A DNA stretch of 64,000 nt from Flavobacterium nackdongense (GCF_004355225.1 NZ_CP037933.1:1426001-1490000); one strand, 5' to 3'; counted from the stretch's first letter, positions 53,698 through 63,562 are shown. Notes: generated from the letters alone by a model not told the origin. Numbers and translations are program-made.

Positions 53698-54834
53698 ATG
53701 AGCTGTTCTTCATTAAAAAATATAATTGTTTTCCTTTTTTTTATTGGAACACTCTCTAGTTTTGGGCAAAATATTCAATTGACTAAAAACGCTCAAGCCA
53801 GCGTAATTACTTGCGATACAGGTAACGAATCCTATTCGCTTTTTGGTCACACCGCCATTCGAATTTCGGATGCAGAAAACAATTTGGATGTGGTTTATAA
53901 TTACGGCGCTTTTGATTTTAGAACTCCTAATTTTGTGGCAAAATTTGCCAAAGGAGATTTACAATATTTTGCTGTTGCCAATACCTTTTCGGACTTTATG
54001 AGTCAATATACTTATGAACAAAGAAGTGTTTTCGAACAAGAATTGAATATACCATTGGCGTACAAACAAAAATTATTTGATAATTTGACTGCCGTTTTAG
54101 CGTCAAGCGAAAGTTATTATACCTATAAATTCATTGACAAAAACTGCACATCGATGGTGGTCGATATGTTAAATAAAACATTAGAATCTAAAGCAATTGT
54201 TTCTAAAATTGACACCGACAAAACCTACCGAAGCATTTTATTCCCTTATTTCGACAATTTCTTTTACGAAAAACTGGGAACAAGCATTATTTTCGGTACC
54301 AAAGTGGACGAATATAGCAATCACATTTTTTTGCCTTTGCAACTGCTCCAAAGTCTGGAACAGACGCAATTCAAAAATCAACCGCTTTGTAAGGAAAGTA
54401 AAACTCTTTTAAAATTCGAAAAACAAGCGCCTGCCTCGTGGTGGAATAATGTGTATTCCTATTTGATATTTCTTGGGCTAATTTTAATTTTAAACAAAAA
54501 ATACCTTGATAATTTTTACCTTTTACTAATGGGATTGTTGGGAATATTCTTTGCTACGGTAGGATTTTATTCTTTTCACCAAGAGTTAGCTAACAATTAT
54601 AACGTATTGTTATTCAACCCTAGCTTACTTCTTTTACTCTACTATTCGGTAAAGAAAATAGACAAATGGATTATCAATCTAGCGGTTTTTAATTTTCTTT
54701 GCCTCCTGGTGTACCTCATCATTATGATCAACAAGGCACATTTATTCATTGTGTTGCCATTAGTGGTGGCCAGTAGTTTTATAATGGCAAGACTTATTTA
54801 TAAAATCAGCAAACGAATTCCTGTAATAATTTGA
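53698..54834 (+). CDS. DUF4105/Lnb-type membrane protein, candidate lipoprotein N-acyltransferase
   Basis: The 378-residue protein has a signal/anchor (MSCSSLKNIIVFLFFIGTLSSF), a periplasmic domain (about 30-240) and about five C-terminal membrane helices. The periplasmic part has H51 (SYSLFGHTAIRI) and C150 (KNCTSMVVDML), which I read as a catalytic pair of the DUF4105 family. As I recall, this family includes Lnb, described as the lipoprotein N-acyltransferase of Bacteroides, which lacks Lnt. The assignment to that activity is by family memory and not proven for this protein. Its stop abuts the stop of the convergent sugar-phosphate transferase gene. Confidence 0.8.
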   Translation: MSCSSLKNIIVFLFFIGTLSSFGQNIQLTKNAQASVITCDTGNESYSLFGHTAIRISDAENNLDVVYNYGAFDFRTPNFVAKFAKGDLQYFAVANTFSDFMSQYTYEQRSVFEQELNIPLAYKQKLFDNLTAVLASSESYYTYKFIDKNCTSMVVDMLNKTLESKAIVSKIDTDKTYRSILFPYFDNFFYEKLGTSIIFGTKVDEYSNHIFLPLQLLQSLEQTQFKNQPLCKESKTLLKFEKQAPASWWNNVYSYLIFLGLILILNKKYLDNFYLLLMGLLGIFFATVGFYSFHQELANNYNVLLFNPSLLLLLYYSVKKIDKWIINLAVFNFLCLLVYLIIMINKAHLFIVLPLVVASSFIMARLIYKISKRIPVII

Positions 54835-56229
54835 TTATTGACCTCTATAAAACAAGATCGTACTAAAGGTTTTTATGGTAATATTTAAGTCCAAAAAAAT
54901 ACTTCGATGTTTGATGTAATACAAATCATATTGCAGTTTTATTAGACTATCTTCTATGGATTCGCCATAAGAAAAATTGACCTGAGCCCAACCGGTAAGC
55001 CCCGGTTTTATTACGTGCCGTGTTTCATAAAAAGGCATAAGTTGGGAAATTTCTTTTACGAAGAAAGGCCTTTCAGGTCTGGGTCCAATAACTGCCATTT
55101 CTCCTTTTAAAATATTGACAAATTGCGGAAATTCATCCATTCTCGTTTTTCGCATGAATTTTCCAAACGGAGTGACCCTGCAGTCACTTCCACCCGAAAA
55201 TACAGCGCCTTGCGACTCGGCATTAGCGACCATGGTCCGAAACTTAAGAATCTGAAATATGTTCCCGTTTTTGCCTACTCGTTCCTGAGTATAAAACAGT
55301 TTTCCTCTGTTGCCTAAAGCATTTCCCAATAGAATTACAGGAATCAAAAGCACTCCTACACACAAACCAATTAATGAAATTGTAATTTCTAAGGCTCGCA
55401 CTTGGAGCAAATACAATTGATTATTATTGCTTCTATTGAAAGGAAAAAATTTGTAGAAATCTTTCGTTATAAATTGAAGCGGAATGCGTTGTGTTTTATC
55501 TTCGTAGACTTGGACGTACTCCCGAATCGTAGTTCCAGATTCTAGCAAATGCAGTAATTGCAAATACAAATCGGCTGTAATATCTTCCGTATTTTGCGAG
55601 GCAACTACTATTTCAAATAACTTATTTTCGTTCACAAATGAAACTAAATCATCGATCCAAACTTGTTGCACGTAGCTATATTCGGCAAAATCATTATTAT
55701 TCCTAACAGAATTTACATAGGCTACCACGCGATAATGAGGATCCGATTTTTCAAGATCAAGAATTAATTGCTCGACCTGCTCTTGATCACAGACCAATAA
55801 AACATTCTGCACAAACCGATTGGATGCCAGAAAATTAACATAAAAAGTTCTCCAAAGAAGTAAAGCAAAAAGTATAGTCAAATAAAAAACAACAATTTGA
55901 AATCTATTCTTGGGTAACTCAGCCGAAAAAACAGGCGTTAATAAATAGAGTAAAACGGCCGTAGAAGCGGTTAAAATGGTACTTCTTAAAACTTTAAATT
56001 GATTACTAGCCACTTGTAAGTCATACATTTCAAATACAGAACCTATAATTGAGATGTAAAAAGCAAGCAATAACATATAATAATAAGTACCAACCGAAGA
56101 TTCAATGTACTGCATTTCGAAAAAGTGACCGACTAAATACAAGGATAGCAAAACAAAAAGGACATCAAAACCTCTGAGCAAAACCTTTCGTTCAGAAACT
56201 TCAAAATGTATTTTTTTATTTTTATTCAT
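54835..56229 (-). CDS. Polyprenyl glycosylphosphotransferase (WcaJ-like)
   Basis: The enzyme transfers a sugar-1-phosphate to undecaprenyl phosphate to start a surface polysaccharide repeat unit. The 464-residue protein has four N-terminal membrane helices, a CoA-binding-like middle domain (about 130-260), one more helix, and the catalytic bacterial sugar transferase domain (ILKFRTMVANAE; GKFMRKTRMDEFPQFVNILKG; VIGPRPERPFF). Two glycosyltransferase genes lie upstream on the same strand, so this is a small exopolysaccharide or O-antigen-type cluster. The sugar cannot be read from sequence. Confidence 0.93.
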   Translation of the reverse strand: MNKNKKIHFEVSERKVLLRGFDVLFVLLSLYLVGHFFEMQYIESSVGTYYYMLLLAFYISIIGSVFEMYDLQVASNQFKVLRSTILTASTAVLLYLLTPVFSAELPKNRFQIVVFYLTILFALLLWRTFYVNFLASNRFVQNVLLVCDQEQVEQLILDLEKSDPHYRVVAYVNSVRNNNDFAEYSYVQQVWIDDLVSFVNENKLFEIVVASQNTEDITADLYLQLLHLLESGTTIREYVQVYEDKTQRIPLQFITKDFYKFFPFNRSNNNQLYLLQVRALEITISLIGLCVGVLLIPVILLGNALGNRGKLFYTQERVGKNGNIFQILKFRTMVANAESQGAVFSGGSDCRVTPFGKFMRKTRMDEFPQFVNILKGEMAVIGPRPERPFFVKEISQLMPFYETRHVIKPGLTGWAQVNFSYGESIEDSLIKLQYDLYYIKHRSIFLDLNITIKTFSTILFYRGQ

Positions 56230-56358
56230 ACTTACTTAAGCTACTGTCTTCAATGTGGACAAATCTACATAAACATCTGCTGAAATCAATAAAAAATCGA
56301 CTAATGGCAAGTAATTATCAAAAATCGAATTTAAAATTACAAACTAGATACGCTGTAT

Positions 56359-57438
56359 TCATTTCATCATTTTTGCTATCCAATTAGAATATTCAAGCAA
56401 AACGGCCTTTTCAGAATACGTACTTACTATTGTTTGTTGAAGAGCTTTCCCTAAATCGGCCCTCAAAGACTCCTTTTCCATTAATTTGACCAATGCATCA
56501 AAAAACAATTCTACCGAACCTGTTTCAACCAAAAATCCGTTAATTCCATTTTGAATCACTAATGGAATTTCACCTACACTTGTCACAACAACTGGTTTTG
56601 AATGCCAACCATATTCCAACAAAGCAACAGGCAAACCTTCGGATTGTGATGTTAATATGCCGATTTCGGATTGTTCAAGAATAGCCGAAATATCATTTCT
56701 AGATCCATAACAATAGACTGTTTTCTGTAGATTATAGTCCAAAATCTTAGCACGGATTTTTTTAGAATAATCATCTTCAAAATCTTTTCCAACCAAATGA
56801 AATGTCCAATCAGGATGGGATTTTTGCATTTTTTTTGCCACTTCAAGCAATAAAAAATGATCTTTCTGAACTCGCAAATTGGCCAAACATACAATGCGTT
56901 TCCCTGGCATCCCATCCAAAATGGTTTTTGCTGCGATTCTATTGTCTGCGGCAGGGAAATTAGGCAAATAAATAACATTTTTAAAATGCAGTTGCTGTTC
57001 TGCCCAATTTTTAAGTTGCTGGTTTACCGCAATTATTCCATTAAAAAATGGAAGCACTAGCTGCAACCCAAAAGAGGATCTTTTAGCCAAAAATTCGCTG
57101 TCGCCATAATGATCGTGCCAAATCAATTTTGTTTTAGGACAACTAAGCTTCAACAAAAAGGCGGTAAAAAATGAAGTGCTGTGCGCATGAATTATTTCGA
57201 CCTTATTTTTTTTTACAAATTGTCGCAATTGACCTAAAGATTTCAAGTCAAATGCGCTTTTCTTATTCAAAAAAAGATAGGAAACATCACTATCAAGTTG
57301 ATTGATTAACGCGCCTTCTTTTCGCGTAGCAACTAGTCCCGAAAAATCAATTTTATGGGCAAGAGCATTGGCATAATTCACCGCCATTCGTTCTGCACCG
57401 CCCGCTTCAAGCGAATCTATGATTTGGATAATTCTCAT
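56359..57438 (-). CDS. Glycosyltransferase family 4
   Basis: I start at ATG 57438 (MRIIQIIDSLEAGGAERMAV), which overlaps the stop of the upstream glycosyltransferase as ATGA; the frame opens 20 codons earlier. The 359-residue GT-B protein has the GGAER loop at the N-terminus, and the C-terminal nucleotide-sugar motif is EQSEIGILTSQSEGLPVALLEYG (E-x7-E, shown here in shortened form as SEGLPVALLE). It would add a sugar to a lipid-linked intermediate. The sugar transferase gene follows 129 bases later. Confidence 0.92.
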   Translation of the reverse strand: MRIIQIIDSLEAGGAERMAVNYANALAHKIDFSGLVATRKEGALINQLDSDVSYLFLNKKSAFDLKSLGQLRQFVKKNKVEIIHAHSTSFFTAFLLKLSCPKTKLIWHDHYGDSEFLAKRSSFGLQLVLPFFNGIIAVNQQLKNWAEQQLHFKNVIYLPNFPAADNRIAAKTILDGMPGKRIVCLANLRVQKDHFLLLEVAKKMQKSHPDWTFHLVGKDFEDDYSKKIRAKILDYNLQKTVYCYGSRNDISAILEQSEIGILTSQSEGLPVALLEYGWHSKPVVVTSVGEIPLVIQNGINGFLVETGSVELFFDALVKLMEKESLRADLGKALQQTIVSTYSEKAVLLEYSNWIAKMMK

Positions 57439-58553
57439 GATACTAGCATTTTTTTGATCTCCTTTTCGAATACATCCAAAGTATAGTTTCGAGACCAATC
57501 ACTAGCGTTTTGGCTCATTCTTTTGTAAAGAATTTCATTACTTAAAAGAGTTTCTAATTGATGTACATCGTGCTCCAAATCAGTTTCCAGCAAAATGCCT
57601 CGACCTCCATAATCCAGCATAAAGGGAACGCAGGAAACCTTGGTAGCTAGTGGAACACAACCCCAAAACATCCCTTCGGCAATGGCTTTTGGCCAACCTT
57701 CACTTTCCGAGGGCAAAATCACAAAATGGCTCGTTTGATACTGCTTTTTTACCGTTTCCTGATGCTGATTTCCTTTCAAAGAAATGAAGTTTTCTAGTGC
57801 ATTTTGATCAATATAGTCTTCCAATTTACTTCTCTCTATTCCATCACCATATACATCTAGAACGACATCATATCCTTTTTTATATAAGGTTTCTACTAAT
57901 TGAATGGCGTACCAAGGATTTTTTCCGGCAACCACTGTTCCCACAAAAATAAAACGAATTTGTGCTTGTAAATCCCGCGGAATAATTGGCGATTTGTCCA
58001 GTTCGTGATAAGTTGCTGTAAAAAATGGTTTGATATTCTTTGCACTTCCCTCCCATTCGCCATAAACCAAAACCTGCATATTCCGAGTCAAAAAACTGTT
58101 GCTCAAAATCCACTTTTGCAATCGATACGACAACGGCTGTTTCGAATTGGGGTCCCAATTTCCAGCATATTTGGCTGTTTTGGGTTTCTTTGGAAATAAA
58201 ATCTGAACCAAACACCCCAACAAACCGATATTTCCGGGACATCGCAAATGAATGTGATCTGCTTTTTGCATCGCAGAATATAGGTTCCAACAGATTTGTG
58301 GAATTTTGAAAATCGTTTTGAAAATACCCAAAATACTTAAAACATCGAAACTTTCAATAGCAACAAAATCAATATTTTGATGGTCATAATTCAAATCAAT
58401 TGGTGATTTTTTAGCCTTGGATATGGGGGCAATAAGAACTACATTTTCGACGTATTTGGTCCAAATATTCATTTCACGTACATAGGGAGCGTAAGCATAA
58501 TATCGATTTTGCTCCAATATATGAGGAACATGGGTGATGATGGCAAAAGTCAT
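57435..58553 (-). CDS. Glycosyltransferase family 4
   Basis: The 372-residue GT-B protein has the C-terminal retaining-transferase motif (FVILPSESEGWPKAIAEGMF, with the E-x7-E pair) and the nucleotide-binding strand RFIFVGTVVAGKNPWYAIQL. The N-terminus (MTFAIITHVPHILEQNRYYA) is intact with no signal peptide. It is the first gene of the leftward cluster, overlapping the next glycosyltransferase by 4 bases. Divergent from parA across about 250 AT-rich bases in which I see no further gene. Confidence 0.92.
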   Translation of the reverse strand: MTFAIITHVPHILEQNRYYAYAPYVREMNIWTKYVENVVLIAPISKAKKSPIDLNYDHQNIDFVAIESFDVLSILGIFKTIFKIPQICWNLYSAMQKADHIHLRCPGNIGLLGCLVQILFPKKPKTAKYAGNWDPNSKQPLSYRLQKWILSNSFLTRNMQVLVYGEWEGSAKNIKPFFTATYHELDKSPIIPRDLQAQIRFIFVGTVVAGKNPWYAIQLVETLYKKGYDVVLDVYGDGIERSKLEDYIDQNALENFISLKGNQHQETVKKQYQTSHFVILPSESEGWPKAIAEGMFWGCVPLATKVSCVPFMLDYGGRGILLETDLEHDVHQLETLLSNEILYKRMSQNASDWSRNYTLDVFEKEIKKMLVS

Positions 58554-58801
58554 TGTATAGTTTTCGATTGCAATTAAAATTTCTAGTGGTAAATGTATTG
58601 CTAAATCTATTCATTTTCAACACGGGATTGCATATTTAGATTTCCCTTATTTTTTTACCAATAAATAAAAGCCTGTTGTTGTAAATATAGCGAGATTCTT
58701 CAAAAAACCACTGCTAATCAACCCTTAACATTTGTTAACAAAATAGATTTTCAGAAACCATAATTAATTGTATTTTTACCGTTCAAAATTTAGAAAAATA
58801 A

Positions 58802-59569
58802 ATGGGCAAAATCATAGCGATAGCGAATCAAAAAGGCGGTGTTGGAAAGACGACAACTTCAGTAAATCTGGCAGCATCACTGGGTGTTTTAGAAAAAAAA
58901 GTGTTATTGATTGATGCTGATCCTCAGGCAAATGCGAGTTCAGGTCTTGGAATTGATGTTAATACGGTTGAAATTGGAACCTATCAAATTATCGAACACA
59001 GCAATAGTCCGATGGAGGCTGTGTTGAAATGCACTGCTCCCAATGTCGATGTGATTCCGGCTCATATTGACCTTGTGGCTATCGAAATTGAACTCGTTGA
59101 CAAACCCGAACGCGAGTATATGCTCAAAAATTCGTTGGAAAGCATCAAAGGCGAGTACGATTATATTATTATCGATTGCGCTCCATCATTGGGATTGCTT
59201 ACTTTGAACGCATTAACAGCTGCCGATTCTGTGATTATCCCCATTCAATGCGAATATTTTGCACTCGAAGGATTAGGAAAATTATTAAATACCATCAAAA
59301 GTATTCAAAAAATCCACAATCCAAATTTGGATATCGAAGGACTGCTGTTGACTATGTTTGACTCGAGATTGCGGTTGTCCAACCAAGTTGTAGAAGAGGT
59401 TCAGAAACATTTTAACGATATGGTTTTTGAAACAATAATCCAGCGAAATGTCAAATTGAGTGAAGCACCAAGTTTTGGCGAAAGCATTATAAACTATGAC
59501 GCTACAAGTAAAGGTGCCAATAATTATTTACAACTGGCTCAAGAAATTATAAAGAAAAATAGCAACTAA
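58802..59569 (+). CDS. parA: Chromosome-partitioning ATPase ParA (Soj)
   Basis: ParA is the ATPase that moves ParB-parS complexes for chromosome segregation. The 255-residue protein begins with the deviant Walker A ANQKGGVGKTTTSVNLAASL, then Walker A' (LLIDADPQANASSGLGI) and Walker B (YDYIIIDCAPSLGLLTLNAL). The short N-terminus is that of the chromosomal type rather than the plasmid type. parB follows after 5 bases. I found no parS-like 16-bp palindrome in the immediate vicinity. Confidence 0.97.
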   Translation: MGKIIAIANQKGGVGKTTTSVNLAASLGVLEKKVLLIDADPQANASSGLGIDVNTVEIGTYQIIEHSNSPMEAVLKCTAPNVDVIPAHIDLVAIEIELVDKPEREYMLKNSLESIKGEYDYIIIDCAPSLGLLTLNALTAADSVIIPIQCEYFALEGLGKLLNTIKSIQKIHNPNLDIEGLLLTMFDSRLRLSNQVVEEVQKHFNDMVFETIIQRNVKLSEAPSFGESIINYDATSKGANNYLQLAQEIIKKNSN

Positions 59570-59574
59570 TTTTT

Positions 59575-60474
59575 ATGGCACAAGCACTAAAAAAACAAGC
59601 TTTAGGAAGAGGATTATCGGCTTTATTGAAAGATCCTGAAAACGATATCAAATCAGTAAACGATAAAAACGCCGATAAAGTGGTGGGTAATATTATTGAG
59701 CTTGAAATTGAGGCGATAGAAATCAATCCGTTTCAACCCCGAAGTAATTTCAACGAAGATTCCCTTCGAGAATTGGCCACTTCTATCAAGGAATTAGGAG
59801 TTATTCAACCTATTACTGTCCGAAAATTAGACTTCAATAAATACCAATTGATTTCGGGAGAACGCCGTTTACGTGCTTCGACCTTGGTTGGATTGACCAC
59901 CATTCCTGCCTATATTCGTATTGCAAACGACAACGAATCCTTGATTATGGCTCTGGTTGAAAACATTCAACGCCACGATTTAGACCCCATAGAAATTGCA
60001 CTTTCCTACCAAAGATTGATTGACGAAATTCAACTCACACAAGAGCAAATGAGCGAACGCGTAGGAAAAAAACGTTCGACTATTGCCAATTATCTTAGAC
60101 TATTAAAATTAGATCCCGTTATCCAAACCGGAATCCGAGATGGTTTTATCAGTATGGGACACGGACGAGCCATTATCAATATCGAAAATCAAGATATTCA
60201 AACCGATATTTACCAAAAAATCGTGAGCCAGAATTTATCAGTTCGCGAAACAGAAGCCTTGGTCAAAAATTACCAGGAAAGCTTGAAGCCCAAGCCAGCA
60301 GGAAAACCAAAATCAGCTGGTTTTGAAATTGCCGATGCGGAGAAAAATACGTTCAATACCTATTTCGGAACCAAAGTAGAGGTGAAAATCGCTGGAAATG
60401 GCAAAGGAAAAATCAGTATTCCGTTTCATTCTGAAGAGGATTTCAACAGAATTATTAAACTAATAAAAGGCTAG
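59575..60474 (+). CDS. parB: Chromosome-partitioning protein ParB (Spo0J)
   Basis: ParB loads at parS as a CTP-dependent clamp. The 299-residue protein has the Arg-rich start QALGRGLSALL, the CTP-binding ParB/Srx domain (about 40-130, with QLISGERRLRASTLVG and ALVENIQRHDLDPIEIA), the helix-turn-helix region (SERVGKKRSTIANYLRLLKL) and a C-terminal dimerisation part ending in KISIPFHSEEDFNRIIKLI. The final TAG shares its G with the GTG start of the next gene. Confidence 0.97.
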   Translation: MAQALKKQALGRGLSALLKDPENDIKSVNDKNADKVVGNIIELEIEAIEINPFQPRSNFNEDSLRELATSIKELGVIQPITVRKLDFNKYQLISGERRLRASTLVGLTTIPAYIRIANDNESLIMALVENIQRHDLDPIEIALSYQRLIDEIQLTQEQMSERVGKKRSTIANYLRLLKLDPVIQTGIRDGFISMGHGRAIINIENQDIQTDIYQKIVSQNLSVRETEALVKNYQESLKPKPAGKPKSAGFEIADAEKNTFNTYFGTKVEVKIAGNGKGKISIPFHSEEDFNRIIKLIKG

Positions 60475-61034
60475 TGCATAAATTGTATTTCATAGTGCTA
60501 TTCCTTTTTGCATTTGGAAATTGCTCCGTTTTTTCTCAAAAGAAAACAGAGGAAGTTTTGATAGCAAAAGACACTCTGAAATCAAAGGACATCGACCCTT
60601 TAACACCCGCAAAAGCAGCTTTTTATTCGGCTATTCTTCCGGGTTTAGGTCAAGCTTACAATAAAAAATACTGGAAAATCCCCATTGTGTATGGAGCAAT
60701 TGGCGTCAGTTTGTACTATTATATTGATAGCAGCCAAAAATACCATCAATACAGGGATGCCTACAAACGGAGATTAGAGGGTTATACAGACGATGAATTC
60801 AGCTATTACAATGACGAACAGTTAATTTCTGCACAAAAATTTTACCAACGAAACAAAGATTTTTCAGCTTTATTTGTGGTTGGATTTTATGTATTAAATA
60901 TTGTGGATGCCAATGTTGACGCGGCTTTAATTCAATTTAATGTCAATGAAAACTTATCGGTCAAACCGGATGTTTATATTAATGATGTAACATATCGAGC
61001 CAATTTTGGACTAACTTTTAATTATAATTTTTAA
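60474..61034 (+). CDS. DUF5683 membrane protein
   Basis: The 186-residue product starts at GTG 60474, which overlaps the parB stop (TAGTG). A signal peptide (ending NCSVFSQ) and the DUF5683 core follow: AAFYSAILPGLGQAYNKKYWKIPIVYGAIGV in shortened form (LPGLGQAYNKKYWKIPIVYG), a membrane helix, a charged stretch with many Tyr, and a second helix (FSALFVVGFYVLNIVDANVDA). The family is conserved between parB and dapB in Bacteroidota, as I recall, but its function is unknown. Confidence 0.88.
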   Translation: MHKLYFIVLFLFAFGNCSVFSQKKTEEVLIAKDTLKSKDIDPLTPAKAAFYSAILPGLGQAYNKKYWKIPIVYGAIGVSLYYYIDSSQKYHQYRDAYKRRLEGYTDDEFSYYNDEQLISAQKFYQRNKDFSALFVVGFYVLNIVDANVDAALIQFNVNENLSVKPDVYINDVTYRANFGLTFNYNF

Positions 61035-61072
61035 TTCCTAGATCGAGAATTGAAAAACAAATAGTACAATAA

Positions 61073-61780
61073 ATGAAAATAGCACTTTTAGGATACGGGA
61101 AAATGGGTAAAACCATCGAAAGAATTGCCTTAGAAAGAGGTCACGAGATTGTTTTGAAAAAGGACGAATTCAACACCTACGAAGGACTTTCGAATGCCGA
61201 TGTGGCTATCGATTTTAGTATTCCAGCGGTTGCTGTAGAAAATATTTCAAACTGTTTTTATAACCACGTTCCTGTTATTTCTGGCACGACAGGTTGGTTA
61301 GACCGATACAATGAAATGCTCGCTCTTTGCACAGAAAAAAATGGGGCTTTTATTTCCAGTTCTAACTTCAGCTTGGGGGTCAATCTTTTCTTTGAGCTCA
61401 ATGAATATCTAGCAAAAATGATGTCCAAATTCGATTCGTATAAAGTCGAAATGGAGGAAATTCATCATACCCAAAAACTCGATGCACCAAGCGGAACCGC
61501 AATTTCTCTAGCCAAAGGCGTAATCGAAAACAGCAATTACACCAATTGGACCTTGGACGAGGCGAAAGAAAATCAGGTTCATATTGAAGCTGTCAGAACG
61601 GGCGATGTTCCCGGAACACATACCGTATCGTACCATTCAGGTATCGATTCCATCGAAATTAAGCACACAGCACACAATCGCGATGGTTTTGCACTTGGCG
61701 CAGTGATTGCCGCCGAATGGATTGTAGGAAAGCAAGGCGTATTTACAATGAAAGATGTACTAGAATTAAATTCCAAATAA
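61073..61780 (+). CDS. dapB: 4-hydroxy-tetrahydrodipicolinate reductase
   Basis: DapB reduces the dipicolinate intermediate on the way to diaminopimelate and lysine. The 235-residue length matches the short Bacteroidota form. The nucleotide site is LLGYGKMGKTIE. The catalytic block is EEIHHTQKLDAPSGTA (His pair and Lys), and the substrate/NADPH region includes SGTTGWL and SSNFSLGVNLF. The gene lies in the parAB-dapB-lepB unit. Its last codons and stop lie inside the dispersed 32-bp element at 61766-61797. Confidence 0.97.
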   Translation: MKIALLGYGKMGKTIERIALERGHEIVLKKDEFNTYEGLSNADVAIDFSIPAVAVENISNCFYNHVPVISGTTGWLDRYNEMLALCTEKNGAFISSSNFSLGVNLFFELNEYLAKMMSKFDSYKVEMEEIHHTQKLDAPSGTAISLAKGVIENSNYTNWTLDEAKENQVHIEAVRTGDVPGTHTVSYHSGIDSIEIKHTAHNRDGFALGAVIAAEWIVGKQGVFTMKDVLELNSK

Positions 61781-61797
61781 AAAATTCCAAATTCCAA
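61766..61797 (+). repeat. 32-bp dispersed element, copy 2, over the dapB stop
   Basis: It matches 31 of 32 bases at 44591-44622, including an identical 19-mer (61779-61797). The dapB stop TAA is inside it. The complementary right arm that forms a terminator at 44.6 kb is absent here. Confidence 0.6.
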
Positions 61798-61858
61798 AAT
61801 TAAAACCTATTCATACAGATACAAAATCTGAAATCGTTAATCTGAAATCTAAAATATT

Positions 61859-63562
61859 ATGACAGCATATCAATGGTTTGTATTTTTCTTACTGGTACAA
61901 CTAATTCACTTTTTAGGCACTTGGAAATTGTATGAAGCAGCAGGCAGAAAACGTTGGGAAGCCGCTGTTCCAGTATATAACGCTATCGTTTTAATGAAAA
62001 TAATTGGTCGTCCCAGTTGGTGGACACTATTACTTTTCATTCCAATTATCAATCTGATTATGTTTCCGGTTATTTGGGTCGAAACCCTAAGAAGCTTCGG
62101 AAAACGATCTTCATTAGATACTTTTTTAGGCGTAGTTACTTGTGGTTTTTACCTTTATTATATCAATTATACTCAACCCTTACATTACATTGCTGACAGA
62201 AAATTAAATCCTGAAAACAAAGCTGCAGACACAGTGAGTTCCTTACTTTTTGCGATAATCGTTGCCACTTTTGTACACACTTATTTCATTCAACCTTACA
62301 CTATTCCCACCTCATCCTTAGAAAAATCGTTATTGATAGGTGATTTTTTATTTGTAAGCAAAATGAATTATGGCGCGAGAGTTCCGATGACCTCAGTGGC
62401 TCTGCCCATGGTTCATGACTCTATCCCGTTGACGAAAAAGAAGTCGTATTTGAGTTGGCCACAACTACCCTATTTGAGATTGCCTTCGTTTCAGAAAATT
62501 GAAAAAAATGATATTGTAGTTTTCAATTGGCCTGCCGATACAGTGTACCAATTTTTTGATAGATCAGGCAGAAAAGCGGTTCTTAAACCTATTGATAAAA
62601 AATCGAATTATGTAAAAAGATGCCAAGGAACTCCGGGTGATGTTCTGGAAATTAAAGAGGGAATGGTCTATATCGACGGTAAACCTTTAGTGCTGCCTGA
62701 AAGAGCCAAATCACAATACGAACATACTGTGTATTCGGCAAAAGGGGTTTCGAATGAGCTGTTGGTCGCTTCTGGATCAACCGAATTTAATAGAGTTTAT
62801 ATCTTAAAACCAAATAGTGAGGAGCAAATTGCCGCCGTGCAACCTTACGTTTTAAACGCATCACAAAACCAAGACAAATCCTTTACGGTGATGACTGGTT
62901 TTAATGGAATTCCACTGAGTGTCATCCAAAAAACAGGAATTTATGCTCAAGAAGTGTACGATGCCAAAAACGATGTCAATCTTACCTTAAAAGCGGCAGC
63001 GGAATTGCGCAAAAACACGGCAATCGATTCTGTAATACGACATATTGCTAAAAAAACTGTAGTAGATCCCAGTATTTTTCCGCACAATACCAATTGGACT
63101 GTGGACAATTATGGTCCAATCACAATTCCTGAAGCAGGGAAAACAGTTCAATTGACGCAACAAAACATTCCTCTTTACAAAAGAATTATCGAAAGTTACG
63201 AAGGCAATACACTGGAAAACAATGGTCAAGCCATAAAAATAAACGGTGAAATTGCCAAATCGTACACCTTCAAACAAAACTACTATTGGATGATGGGAGA
63301 CAATCGCCATCGTTCAGAAGACAGCCGCTACTGGGGTTTTGTTCCCGAAGACCATATCGTAGGGAAACCCGTTTTTATTTGGATGAGTTGGGATACCAAT
63401 GGCAAAGGATTGGGCAAAATTCGTTGGGAACGCCTATTTACTACTGTCGGCGGTGATGGACAACCACAATCGTATTTCCAAATTTTCTTGATACTTTTGG
63501 CAGTCTTTTTTATAGGTGACTATTTTTGGAAAAAGAGAAAAGCAAAAAATTCAAAAGTTTAA
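61859..63562 (+). CDS. lepB: Signal peptidase I, enlarged Bacteroidota form
   Basis: LepB removes signal peptides at the periplasmic side of the inner membrane. The 567-residue protein is about twice the size of typical bacterial enzymes. An N-terminal DUF5684-like part with about three membrane helices (1-105) comes before the anchor helix (127-146). The catalytic Ser is S153 (TIPTSSLEKSLLIGD; usually SM, here SL) and the Lys is K253 (SNYVKRCQGTPGD). A long insert (about 285-455) separates this from the closing boxes MMGDNRHRSEDSRYWGFVPE. A C-terminal membrane helix follows (FQIFLILLAVFFIGDYFW). The gene lies 78 bases after dapB. Confidence 0.96.
   Translation: MTAYQWFVFFLLVQLIHFLGTWKLYEAAGRKRWEAAVPVYNAIVLMKIIGRPSWWTLLLFIPIINLIMFPVIWVETLRSFGKRSSLDTFLGVVTCGFYLYYINYTQPLHYIADRKLNPENKAADTVSSLLFAIIVATFVHTYFIQPYTIPTSSLEKSLLIGDFLFVSKMNYGARVPMTSVALPMVHDSIPLTKKKSYLSWPQLPYLRLPSFQKIEKNDIVVFNWPADTVYQFFDRSGRKAVLKPIDKKSNYVKRCQGTPGDVLEIKEGMVYIDGKPLVLPERAKSQYEHTVYSAKGVSNELLVASGSTEFNRVYILKPNSEEQIAAVQPYVLNASQNQDKSFTVMTGFNGIPLSVIQKTGIYAQEVYDAKNDVNLTLKAAAELRKNTAIDSVIRHIAKKTVVDPSIFPHNTNWTVDNYGPITIPEAGKTVQLTQQNIPLYKRIIESYEGNTLENNGQAIKINGEIAKSYTFKQNYYWMMGDNRHRSEDSRYWGFVPEDHIVGKPVFIWMSWDTNGKGLGKIRWERLFTTVGGDGQPQSYFQIFLILLAVFFIGDYFWKKRKAKNSKV

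Noticed and set aside
58554..58801. parS site upstream of parA
   Set aside because: No 16-bp palindrome resembling parS was found by eye in the 250-base gap.
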